Made by a program: the position numbers and the translations under genes. From Saprospiraceae bacterium (lineage in GTDB: Bacteria > Bacteroidota > Bacteroidia > Chitinophagales > Saprospiraceae): 64,000 nt of DNA. A model generated the notes under the pieces. That model was not told where the DNA came from. It saw nothing but the letters and a program-made list of their open reading frames with translations, and did not search any database. Shown piece by piece: positions 8,367 through 17,272 of the stretch (position 1 is its first letter; the number at the start of each line of letters is the position of its first letter). The stretch covers positions 1-64,000 of the forward strand of contig JADJYH010000037.1 in NCBI GenBank assembly GCA_016719855.1, read 5' to 3'.

Positions 8367-8401
8367 AAAATAAGGGCAGCCAATTTCGCTGCCCTTATTT
8401 T
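8367..8401. terminator. Strong intrinsic terminator hairpin
   Basis: A 14-bp perfect stem (8367-8380 with 8388-8401) contains AAGGGCAGC and has a 7-base loop. It lies 24 bases beyond the stop of the small periplasmic gene at 8425. A/T-rich runs on both sides make it usable from either strand. Confidence 0.8.
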
Positions 8402-8424
8402 GATTTGCCCAAATATTGATGTTA

Positions 8425-8943
8425 TCAACCATTTCCGTCCTCTGGAATTGGTACTGGTGGCGGAGGGGGAAGAGGAGGTGCTGGATTACCCTTTTTGTCC
8501 TTGCTGCCCTTGCCCTTTTCCTTTTTGTCCACTGGTGCTTTGTCGTCGTTGCCATTTTGGCCAGACTTTTCGTTGCCGCCTGACCCTCGGTTCTTCCATT
8601 GTGCAGCGGCAATTTTTTGCCAGCGATCGTACTGCTCTTGGGTAAGCACGGTTTTCAGCTCGGCGTTTTGCTCGGTGCGGAGCGCATCCATGCTGGCCCG
8701 CATTTTTTCCCAGTCGCCATCAGCGTTGGCACTGCGGGCTTCCTTCTGCTTATTGGCATACTTCAGGTTTATTTCCTTGACCTTTTCGGCCTGTTTGGTG
8801 GATAGCGAAAGGCTGTCCACCATCATTTTGCTCTGCATTTCGGCACGTTGGGTGGGGTCGCCGCCACGGCCACCTCCGCCTTGGGCTTTGGCTGTCATTG
8901 CCAAGATTAGCAAGAGCGCTGCTATCAGGGTTTTAAATTTCAT
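8425..8943 (-). CDS. Small periplasmic helical protein, Spy/DUF4890-like, Pro-rich tail
   Basis: 172 residues from MKFKTLIAALLLILAMTAKAQ, a signal peptide ending KAQ. A Gly-rich GGGGRGG segment is followed by a helical region (about 30-115) with DSLSLSTKQAEKVKEINLKYANKQ and LTEEQ-type text (VLTQEQYDRWQ), characteristic of Spy/CpxP-like or DUF4890 Bacteroidetes proteins. A charged Lys/Gly/Asp segment and a poly-Pro tail (PPLPPPPPVPIP) end it. Its role is unknown; relatives are periplasmic chaperone-like or metal-stress proteins. It lies upstream of the TonB receptor on the same strand but ends in its own terminator. The later of two possible starts was chosen because it begins the signal peptide. 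Confidence 0.7.
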   Translation of the reverse strand: MKFKTLIAALLLILAMTAKAQGGGGRGGDPTQRAEMQSKMMVDSLSLSTKQAEKVKEINLKYANKQKEARSANADGDWEKMRASMDALRTEQNAELKTVLTQEQYDRWQKIAAAQWKNRGSGGNEKSGQNGNDDKAPVDKKEKGKGSKDKKGNPAPPLPPPPPVPIPEDGNG

Positions 8944-8961
8944 TTTTAAGAAAGTTTTTGA

Positions 8962-8969
8962 CAAAATTA
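8962..8969 (-). promoter_or_regulatory. Candidate promoter -7 box for the Spy-like gene
   Basis: The minus strand reads TAATTTTG (TAnnTTTG), 18 bases before the ATG, with an upstream TTG 17 bases away. This is close to the Bacteroidetes promoter layout, though the spacer is a little short. Confidence 0.45.
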
Positions 8970-9274
8970 TTCAAAGTGCTGATTTTCAATGCTTTTAGAT
9001 TTTTTGTCAACAACAAAAACAATAAAAGCGATTGGAACCAAGTCAATTTTCTTTTCCAAAGTTCAAGGTACAGGGTTGAGTATTTCGGGTTGCATCCTAA
9101 GACTGTGGCAACTTGCAAAGGTTTCTTTCTTAACAGAAGTTTAAGGTTTTAAGCTTTCATAGGGATGGATAGGTGGGTGGATATTGCCCATATAGCAACT
9201 AATTAGCTATGGGGCAAAGGCAGTTACGTTTTTAATAGACTGTATATCATCATGGTGTTGAGGAGATAAAAAAA

Positions 9275-9304
9275 GCCGATGGTCGGTTCAAACCGACCAT
9301 CGGC
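9275..9304 (-). terminator. Intrinsic terminator of the Asp/Ser/Leu-rich gene
   Basis: GCCGATGGTCGGTT at 9275-9288 is perfectly complementary to 9291-9304, and on the minus strand it is followed by a run of seven T. It lies 54 bases past the stop at 9358. Confidence 0.85.
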
Positions 9305-9357
9305 CAATTATTATTGTAAGCTTTCAAAGAGGAATAATACCCTATGAAATAAATATA

Positions 9358-10665
9358 TCAATGATGAAGCTCTGCCAAGATGATGCCTAACGTGAATTGG
9401 TTTTTCACGTTTGCTGTACGGTTTTCATCTGGTTGCCAAGAAGTGTAGCCAGTTGAGTAGCGAACGTTGACAATATTGCCGTAGCGCATGCCCACTTCGT
9501 AACGGCGGCTGGTATATGGGTAAGCCATTGCGGAACGAAGGGCTTGCCCTTGAGCAAAGGTAGCGATGTTGTAAACCGTAAGCGAACCAGTGGTAAAGGC
9601 AAAACCAGCTCCAGCCTGTGCTCCAAGGCCAGTCATATAGCCTTTGTTGTGGCTGGTGAAGGGCGGTAAATATTCGCGGTGTGCAGGTGCGTAGGTACCG
9701 AACTCCGTGCCGAGGCTGGTAATCAGGCGGAAGGAAGTGTTGCCCAATTTACCGATTCTTGGTGTGGCCATCAGGGCATAATCGCCATAAAATAGCAGCG
9801 GGTTGAATACTTTGCCCTCATCTGCACGACTGCCTGTTGCATCAGCAACAATTGGCCTAACACCGCCGTCCATCCAGCTAACCTCCACATGCCAGCGTGC
9901 TTCAACCGGGAAGATTGGTGCATGGCCGTTGCAATTAAGCACATCTTGGTCAAAACGGGGAACAGAACCAATTCGGGCAACCTTGGCATTTGCGCTGTAA
10001 CGGTCTTCGTAATACTTAAGGTCTGCGCTTTGAGTGCCGAATGCGAGTTCAAGGTCAGGGAAAAGGTTTACATCGAATAGCTGGTCCAAGATGTTGGCAA
10101 AATTCCCATTCCCATTCCCATTCGGGTTGTTGAGACTACCGCCTGCGATGTTGACTGAATCTTCGAGGTATAGGTAGCTCTCGTTGTTTAGGGAATCAAA
10201 ACCAATAATGGTGACATCCCAATTCATGGAATCGAAAGAAAGGCTGTCGTGGTATTGCCCAAACAAGCCACCCAGAGAATCAAAATTATTGCCTAATATA
10301 TCGCCTATCCAATCAAGTTCGCCCAGGAGGGTGTCCTCGTCCGGCCCAGGAAGGTTGAAGCCCGGCAAATGGGCAATCAAAGAGTCCAAGCCTGAGCCAA
10401 GACCATTCAAGTAGGAGGAATCAAAATTGCCGGGAGGAATGGAATCGAGTAGGTTATTATTCAATTGGTTGAAAAGGTCATCATACCCTTGTTGATTCGG
10501 CGTCCAATTCTCATTCAATGAGTCCAAGTTGTTGAAGAAAAAACCATGAGTTCCTGAATCCAATTGGCCGAACAAGTCAGATAGCAGATCCACCTGTGCA
10601 TTTGCTCTGTAACTGAAGGATGTTAGGCACAGGGTAAGTGCCAAAGAGGTAATAATTGCTTTCAT
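9358..10665 (-). CDS. Exported protein of unknown function with Asp/Ser/Leu/Asn-rich N-terminal half
   Basis: 435 residues. Signal peptide MKAIITSLALTLCLTSFSYRANAQ. Residues about 25-190 are a low-complexity segment with many short LDSL/FDSL/NNLDSL units and Gly, Asn and Asp, suggestive of an extended or calcium-binding region. The C-terminal half (about 210-435) has alternating strands, aromatic residues and a terminal strand (NQFTLGIILAELHH) compatible with an outer-membrane barrel of about 8-10 strands, though this is only a compositional impression. I do not recognise the family. It is monocistronic, with a strong terminator downstream. Confidence 0.7.
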   Translation of the reverse strand: MKAIITSLALTLCLTSFSYRANAQVDLLSDLFGQLDSGTHGFFFNNLDSLNENWTPNQQGYDDLFNQLNNNLLDSIPPGNFDSSYLNGLGSGLDSLIAHLPGFNLPGPDEDTLLGELDWIGDILGNNFDSLGGLFGQYHDSLSFDSMNWDVTIIGFDSLNNESYLYLEDSVNIAGGSLNNPNGNGNGNFANILDQLFDVNLFPDLELAFGTQSADLKYYEDRYSANAKVARIGSVPRFDQDVLNCNGHAPIFPVEARWHVEVSWMDGGVRPIVADATGSRADEGKVFNPLLFYGDYALMATPRIGKLGNTSFRLITSLGTEFGTYAPAHREYLPPFTSHNKGYMTGLGAQAGAGFAFTTGSLTVYNIATFAQGQALRSAMAYPYTSRRYEVGMRYGNIVNVRYSTGYTSWQPDENRTANVKNQFTLGIILAELHH

Positions 10666-11757
10666 GCTGAATGTTGTTGCCCAACTTCATAAACTACGAC
10701 CCAATTATTCAGGATGACTGAAAAATTGGTTGTTTTAAGAAGTCGGTATTTGAGAAATTAGATGAAGTTCCAGTAAAATAAGCACCTTCAATATGAAAAA
10801 CGCTACCAATGTTTACAGTAGCGAGTTTATTGTAAGCCATTTCGTAGATGGACAAAAAAAACGGCCAATTTGAATAGTACTCTGTAATACTTAAAAATTT
10901 AGTAACCCCTGGTGAGAACAACTGTTTCTGTAACTTAACAAGACAAAGTTACGACAAACATTCAAAATACAAAATTGAATCCGTGTAAATTTTACATTAT
11001 TATGCTAAACCCCTTGCAATATGCTGATATTCATAAAGTTAGGTATGAATATCTAATACCAAAACATTGCAACGAAGATATAATTTATGGATGTGCTTGA
11101 ACAATTATTTGGAATTCAACTGCTTGTCAAAAAATCAGGTTCGTCATGTTTTATTGGTTGAGTTGTTTCCCAGTTATTTTCACTGCAAGAAATTTTGAAC
11201 ACTTGAATGCGCTATCAACCTTTCCGCAAAGGGAAAATTCATGAAATCTAGGTGGCAGCGAGCAAGCCATCTACACAATCCACAAAAAGTTACACAATCC
11301 ACGAAAAGTTCACCATTCGAATGGACGACTATCAGGCAACCCTTCAATTCATACTTCAAATTAGGCAGCTCATCTAAAACTGGAGTAATTCAACCAACCA
11401 CTGGGTACTTGTTAGAGTGCTAACACTTTAAATTTGTGCCAAAAAAAAAGAAACTTACACGCAGCGTTATTCCTGAAAATCCGGTTAGTAGGGTGGTCTG
11501 AAAACCGATAAACTTCGTATGTGTTGAAAAAGGTAAAATTCTAGCTGCTTTCCGTGAACTATTTCCACTTTCATGTACTTTTAGTGGATTGCTTTTTTCA
11601 AAACAAAAATAAAGTGCCGCCGACAATTTGGTGAGCATCAAAAATAAAAATTACGGACATTGGGTCAATGATTCCTTTTCGTTTTGTTAGCGACATTTTC
11701 CACACCGCAACATTGGAACAAAAACAATCACTCCCTGACCGCACCAAGCAACGTTAA
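10666..11757. other. 1.1-kb AT-rich intergenic region
   Basis: No convincing gene: short open frames here lack signal peptides, family motifs or Bacteroidetes-like composition. A short direct repeat (ACACAATCCAC at 11274 and again near 11292) and a small palindrome (GTTAG-AGTG-CTAAC near 11412-11425) are present. The region separates a minus-strand gene starting at 10665 from a plus-strand gene starting at 11758, so it must hold both promoters. I found no clear TAnnTTTG pair. Confidence 0.5.
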
Positions 11758-13528
11758 ATGGACTTAATTTCGCTTCAACCAGAGGCTTCCATCGCCGAAA
11801 AGACACCTATCCCTGGCTTCATTCCGGTCAAAAATGCCGTGATTCTAGCAGCAGGCAAAAGCTCCCGTTTCAGAGAACAGGGCGTGCTGAAGCCCAAAGT
11901 ACTGATGAAAGTTGGTGGCCTTCGTTTGCTTGAGCGAGCCATCCTCACACTACACGAAACGGGTGTTGAACACTTCCGCATCACCGTGGGCGCCTATCGG
12001 GAGCAGGTGGTCGCCGAGATGAAAAGTATTGAGCGCCTTCAAGGCATTGACATTGAGTACATCGAATGCGAGGACTACGAACTGGGCAACGGCGTCAGTT
12101 TTGCCGCAGGCGCAGCGGGATTCAGCGAGGCGTTTCTGCTCACCATGTCCGACCACATCTTCTCACCGGGCACGGTACGTGACTTTATCCAAAAAACAAA
12201 ACAGGCTCCCCAACTGCCGGCCCTCGCCTGCGATGCCGACCTCCCCAACGTCTTCGACATGGACGACGCCACCAAGGTGGCCAGCCGCAACGGCTTCATC
12301 CACAACATTGGCAAGGAAATCAAGGAATACGACCTGGTGGATACCGGGCTTTTTTATTTCCCGAAGGGCTTCGGCAGTCAAATTGCTGAAAAGGCCCGAC
12401 AGGGGCGCACTCTGTCAGCGGCATCATCCAGCACTTCATTGATGGCGACGGCGTTCGGGCCGTGGTGCTCGACAACGCACAGTGGCAGGACGTGGACGAC
12501 CCGAACATGAAGCGGGAAGCTGAACGCCGCCTCAAGCTGATGTTCCCAACGCCGGAAGCCGCCTCATTGCTCACTGTCGGTACTACCGTTCAAATGGTAA
12601 AAACGGTCAAAAAAACACTGCCCTACTTATTGGGGGTTGGCATCATTGCTGCGCTGCTTTTTTATGTGCCAATTGAGCTCGTCGGCAACTCACTGGCACT
12701 TATTGGCGGGAAGGTGTTTCTTGTCTTCTCGGTGGCCATCCTCTGGATTGTGACCAACACGCTAGCCACCAGCACTCTAGTGCGCAACAAGGTGCCGTTC
12801 TTGGATTTGCTATACAATAATATAACAGGTGAGGCTTACAACACCATCTTGCCATTGGCCTCGGTGGGCGGCGAGCCTTACCGCATCCAACACATGACCA
12901 ACTGGCTCGACTTGCACACGGCAAGCCGGGCGGTAGTGGTCGAGCGGCTTATCCGGGCCATCACGGGGATGCTGTTTGGGGCGGCCTGCCTCACGTTTAC
13001 GTTGGCATTTGTTGACATGAGCAGTGCCGTGTTCACCACAGTGGCAATTTTGGCAGCGGTTCATTATGCCGTCAGCCTCGGCATCGTATGGCTGTCGTTG
13101 TCCCAAGCCCCGTCGAAGGTTGTCACATTCGTTTTGAAAAATTCAAAATGGTGGAGGAGTACCGCAGCGAGCCGATTCCGGCTGGTCGCTTTTTCGCCGC
13201 CACGGGATGGAAGTTCCTCAGCCGTATTTTCAGCCTCGTGGAGATGTACGCTATCTTCGCCATCCTTGGCTACGACCCCTCCATGGCCGACATAATTACG
13301 ATTGCTGGCGCAATTGCCGTCAGTGCATCGGTTTTCTTCATGCCAGCGGGCCTTGGAGTCAACGAATTGGGCATTGCCTCCGCACTGACCATCCTCGGCT
13401 ACCCAGCCGCACTTATCATCTCTTTCAGCGTCGTGCGCCGTGCCAGCGTCATCTTCTGGGCACTACTGGGCGTGGCACTCCACGCTACCGTCACGGTGGC
13501 GAAAAAACTGGCGGTTAGTAGAGCGTGA
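11758..13528 (+). CDS. Sugar/inositol-phosphate-type nucleotidyltransferase fused to a flippase-like integral membrane domain, two frameshifts
   Basis: The N-terminal third is a MobA/IPCT-like NTP transferase: KNAVILAAGKSSRF, LKPKVLMKVGG, LGNGVSFAAG, LLTMSDHIF, DATKVASRNG, IHNIGKEI, YDLVDTGLFYF. This set of motifs resembles inositol-1-phosphate cytidylyltransferases. The frame breaks at the G run 12402-12405. One added G gives ARQGAHSVSGIIQHFIDG and leads on to VLDNAQWQDVDDPNMKREAE. The second part (from about residue 280) is a multi-helix lysylphosphatidylglycerol-synthase-TM/UPF0104 flippase-like domain. Its frame breaks at the A run 13137-13141, where one added A gives VTFVLKKFKMVEEYRSEP. 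The C-terminal part has the FFMPAGLGVNELG motif of that family. The fusion suggests activation of a polar head group and its transfer or flipping across the inner membrane. The exact substrate is unknown. Confidence 0.8.
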
Positions 13529-13585
13529 GCAGGTGAGAGAAGTGAGCGAGTGAGCGGCCTACGCTTCTCACCCGCTCACCCCCTC
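13525..13585. repeat. Degenerate GTGAGC repeat array with facing CTCAC arm
   Basis: GTGAGC/GTGAGA units begin at 13525, 13533, 13542 and 13550 (period 8-9), and an opposite-orientation arm with CTCAC follows at 13567 and 13575. The array covers the stop of the flippase fusion and abuts the stop of the convergent TM2 gene. It may act as a bidirectional terminator hairpin or may be a dispersed repeat. Confidence 0.5.
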
Positions 13586-14349
13586 AGCACATGTTCCTTC
13601 ATTCCCTTGTATTCTTCTTCGGTTAAGATTCCTTGCTCCCGCAGGTCGCTCAAGCGCTTGATTTGATCAAGGAGGGAGGGCTTTGCGGTAGGCGTTTGCG
13701 TAAGCAAATCGGGCGCCTGCTCTGGTTGGGCGCTGTGGAGTTGATAACCTTTTTTCACAAAATCCCGAAACTCCGGCTGGGTGCGGAGGTAGGCAAGGCC
13801 CTCGTGCCGCTCGATTTTGTCGAAGTCCACGAACCCGAAATGCACGGCCTTTGTCAAATGAAAAAATGCAGGGTCGGGGCGTTCGTTCAGGGAGTAGCAG
13901 CAAGCCAGGTTGAAGTGGACGGCGGGGTCGTCGTACTTGATGGTGAGCGATTTCTTGAAGTCCTCCAATGCCCCGTCGTAGTCATAATCCTTGAACTTTT
14001 CGATGCCAGCGGCCTTCCAGGGATTAGGGGTTTCGGCAGGTACAGCCGCAGGTTTGGCTTGGTAGCGGGGAGCGGCTTCGGCCACTTGCCGGGGGCGGTT
14101 GAGGTAACGTTGGTTGTATTTTTCATTGAACTCCTCCTGTCCCATGGAAAAGAGCAGGACGGCGTCAATAAAGGACACGATGCCCATTATCATCACTACT
14201 GGGCCATCAACTCTAATTGAAAACATAAAGAGCAAGATAGTAGCAATCAGGTAAAATTTACCAAGCTTTCGCTCCCCAAGATAAAAGCGGTGCAGTCCGA
14301 TTGGGCCAAACAAGAGCGCATAAATTCCAGCCGTGGTTTTGTTCTTCAT
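13576..14349 (-). CDS. TM2-domain protein with TPR-like middle and SHOCT-type C-terminus
   Basis: About 257 residues. Residues 1-75 are a TM2 domain: AGIYALLFGPIGLHRFYLGERKLGKFYL, two hydrophobic helices and a short Asp-containing turn. A middle segment (about 115-195) reads like two TPR units (YDYDGALEDFKKSLTIKYDDPAVHFNLACCYSL). The final 30 residues (DQIKRLSDLREQGILTEEEYKGMKEHVL) match the SHOCT oligomerisation motif. It is probably an inner-membrane protein with a cytoplasmic interaction domain; function unknown. An ATG at 14349 is preferred over the adjacent GTG. It converges with the flippase-fusion gene. Confidence 0.8.
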   Translation of the reverse strand: MKNKTTAGIYALLFGPIGLHRFYLGERKLGKFYLIATILLFMFSIRVDGPVVMIMGIVSFIDAVLLFSMGQEEFNEKYNQRYLNRPRQVAEAAPRYQAKPAAVPAETPNPWKAAGIEKFKDYDYDGALEDFKKSLTIKYDDPAVHFNLACCYSLNERPDPAFFHLTKAVHFGFVDFDKIERHEGLAYLRTQPEFRDFVKKGYQLHSAQPEQAPDLLTQTPTAKPSLLDQIKRLSDLREQGILTEEEYKGMKEHVLRG

Positions 14350-14446
14350 CACTCAAAAAATTTGACCACCAAGTTAGGTTTTTAGCCGCAAACAGACCGA
14401 AATCCCAACTTAATATTCTACAAGGCGTTCAAATTCATGGACAATC

Positions 14447-14941
14447 GTGCAACCCATCGTTTTTGCCCTTATTTTTGCAGTGGATTTGAAAAAATTGAAA
14501 AAAATACTTCGACATATCACGATTTACCTGTTGGCTTCAACTGTTTTTGTAGCCACCACGGGACTTAGCGTACACCACCTGTACTGCTACTGCAAGGGCG
14601 AGATGGTCACGTCCCTCTTCCGTCCGGACGAGCCGTGCGAGTTGTCTGAGAAACAATCGCCAGCCACAAACTGCTGCACGGGCAGTTCCTGCGGCAAAAT
14701 GGATGGTGAGAAAAAGCATAATTGCGCCGACTGTACCTCCATATTCGTGAAGCTGGACGCCAAGTACCTGCCCAGCTTTTTTGACTTGAAACTTCAAGCA
14801 TTTTTTGCTCCGCAAACGGCGAATTTTACCCAACCCAGCTTTATTGTTCTTGTAAAAAATGCCCTCCGCTGGCAGCAAGACCTGCCACCACCGCCTGCGG
14901 GAAAGGAGCTTTTACCCTGGATCCAATCCTACCTGTGTTAG
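14447..14941 (+). CDS. HYC_CC_PP-family small Cys-rich membrane-anchored protein (second member)
   Basis: Up to 164 residues from a GTG. Translation may instead begin at a GTG or TTG nearer the hydrophobic segment ITIYLLASTVFVATTGLSV. The segment is followed by HHLYCYCKGEM, NCCTGSSCG, HNCADC and a C-terminal LPPPPAGKELLPW, which fit the HYC, CC and PP signature better than the copy at 3758. It lies 106 bases upstream of a TonB receptor on the same strand, the usual setting for this family. A metal-related role, perhaps copper, is inferred. No function has been shown, to my knowledge. Confidence 0.75.
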   Translation: MQPIVFALIFAVDLKKLKKILRHITIYLLASTVFVATTGLSVHHLYCYCKGEMVTSLFRPDEPCELSEKQSPATNCCTGSSCGKMDGEKKHNCADCTSIFVKLDAKYLPSFFDLKLQAFFAPQTANFTQPSFIVLVKNALRWQQDLPPPPAGKELLPWIQSYLC

Positions 14942-15047
14942 TGCTGCTGAATTAAACCTGTCCGAATCCCCGCTTGCCGACAGGTAAGCGTTTAATCAGC
15001 AAAACCTGCGTTCCATCCAATCAAATCTGGACGCACAAATTTCAACA

Positions 15048-17103
15048 ATGAAAGCACTGACAACGATCATAATCCTGACATTCATTGCATTTTCAAGCCT
15101 TCAAAGCCAGACCAACCGTCAGCTTTATGGCAATGTCTTCAACGAAAACGGCGAGGTGCTCATCGGCGCCACCGTGCTTTGGGAAGACACCAGCATCGGC
15201 ACCGTGACCGATGAAAAGGCGATTTCTGGATTGAAAAACGGCCCGACACGGCTCACCTCGTCATTCAATATGTTGGCTACAACCCAGTGAGCGTGGAAAT
15301 GTACCCGCACGAGGACACGGCGCTGATAAAAATAGAGGGCATCGCCGAATTGGAGACCGTGGTGGTCTCCGAGCACCGGGGCGACGCCTTCACCTCCACG
15401 CTGGGCACCCACAACATGGAGCAAATCACGTCCTGCGAACTCAAAAAAGCCGCCTGCTGCAACCTCTCCGAAAGCTTTGAGACGAGTGGCAGCGTGGACG
15501 TGATGCGCCAGGACGCCATCACCTCCGCCTACAGGCCATGACCGGGCAAATCAACACCGAACTCGTCAAGCCATTTCAGGACAAACGGGTTTTTGTGAAC
15601 GCCTTCGGCTCAACAGTTGGGCGGGGTGAACTGAACGTCCATTTGAACAAAAAATGGAACGAACAACTGAGCAGCGGCCTGCTGTTGCACGGCAGTACGA
15701 CCCAAGGCGAGTTTGACAAAAACAACGACGGCTTCATTGACCAACCCAAGAAGACAAGCCTCGTGGCGCTGTGGCGCAACTATTATGTGAGGGAAAATTA
15801 CAGCACTCAGTTCAATGTGCAGGTACTGGACGATCAGCGCCAGAGCGGTCAACTCACCGCCTTCAATGGCTCAACTGATGCTTATCGAATTGACCAACAA
15901 AACCGCCGGGTGGACGTGTTCGGGAAGTTCGGTTTCATCGGGTTCACGAAGCCGGAAACCTCGATGGGCTTTATCTACGCTGGCTCGCTGCACGACATGA
16001 AGAACGTGTTCGGCAATACCCGCTACAACGGCAAACAGCGAAATTTTTACGCAAACCTGATTTACGCCAGCTTCATCGGCACCACAGACCACAAGCTGAA
16101 CGCTGGCGCCAGTTTCCAGTACGACGACTACGACGAGTACCTCGATGAGGCGGATTTCAGTCGCACAGAAGTGATGCCGGGCGTTTTTGGGGAGTACAAT
16201 TTCACCCGTGACAAGTTTGGGGTGATTGCGGGACTGCGCTTCGACCACCACAACCGCTACGGACTCTTCGCTGTGCCGAGGGTCAACCTCAAGTACAATT
16301 TCAACGACAACACCATCCTGCGCCTGAGCGGCGGACGAGGCGTGCGCACGGCACAAGTTTTGTCCGAAAACATGGCCGTGATGGCCAGTAACCGCCAGTT
16401 CGTGGTGGACCAGTCGCAGCTCGGTATCGAAGACGCCTGGAACGTCGGCCTCAATTTCACCAACCGCTTCAAAATCGGCGGCAAGAGCGCCAGCCTCGTG
16501 GTCGACCTCTACCGCACGGAGTTCGTGAACCAAGTGGTAATGGACATGGAGAGCGAGCAAGGCAAGGTGCTTTTTTACAATTTGGATGGAAAAAGCTACG
16601 CCAACTCGCTGCTGGTGTTGGGCACTTGGGCACCGTTCAAAGGTTTCGATATGAAGCTGGCTTACAAGCTCAACGACGTGAAAGTGACCTACAACCCACC
16701 ATCCAGCAATGGTGAAAACGACCCCATCCAGCGGCCATTGATGGCCCGTCACCGGGGCCTCGTGACCCTGAACTACGAGACGCCAAACGAGAAATGGATG
16801 TTCAACTCATACACGCAAATCACTGGCAAACAGCGGTTTGCGCACAGCCACGGCGTACCTTCCGAACTGATAAAAGACTTCACGGGCGAAGCTCCGGCCT
16901 ACGCCGTGCTGAACGCTCAAGTGACCCGCCGATTCAAAAACATGGAGATGTACCTCGGCGGCGAGAACTTGACCGACTACCGCCAGGAAAGCGCCATTGT
17001 TGACTGGCAAAATCCATTCGGTGAGTACTTCGACGCCATGCAGGTATGGGGGCCGCTGGTGGGGGCCAGGGCGTATTTTGGCATCCGTTGGTGGATAGAT
17101 TGA
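15048..17103 (+). CDS. TonB-dependent receptor (metal/cobalamin-type barrel), one frameshift and an internal plug deletion
   Basis: Signal peptide MKALTTIIILTFIAFSSLQSQ, then a carboxypeptidase-like domain (GNVFNENGEVLIGATVLWEDTSIGTVTDEKG). A missing G at 15218-15219 breaks the frame; with it restored the text continues GDFWIEKRPDTAHLVIQYVGYNP. The plug begins with ETVVVSEHRGDAF and LKKAACCNLSESFETSGSVDV, then jumps at about 15531-15536 from DAITSA to YQAMTGQINTELVKP. In this receptor family some 55-60 residues (TQ/RGL...GSVVNGY) normally lie between these blocks, so the plug core is absent. The frame also shifts by one base at the join. The barrel (15538-17103) is complete and ends GARAYFGIRWWID. 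Partner context: it follows a HYC_CC_PP gene, so a metal complex is a likely ligand. As sequenced it would not be functional. Confidence 0.8.
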
Positions 17104-17272
17104 GTTCCAGCCATTGAAAGAATTTAGCGCAAAAGCGGCGGTATATCGGAGACGACATACCGTCGCTTTTTGTTTTTTGCCTGCGGCAAATGCCAATTTT
17201 TTGCCACTACGATACTTGGCTGGGCATTTTTCATGTGAAAAGCAATACCTTTCGCCACACTAATATTCAGCC

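Noticed and set aside
9275..9304. Possible tRNA T-loop because of GGTTCAAACC
   Set aside because: The bases are part of a perfect terminator hairpin with a T-run on the minus strand. No acceptor or anticodon stem is nearby.
11410..11430. Possible CIRCE-type heat-shock operator (GAGTGCTAA half-site)
   Set aside because: Only one half-site is present; the TTAGCACTC-N9 partner is missing and no chaperone gene is nearby.
14301..14489. Small plus-strand frame covering the region upstream of the HYC_CC_PP gene
   Set aside because: It overlaps the start of the TM2 gene in antisense, with no signal peptide or homology.
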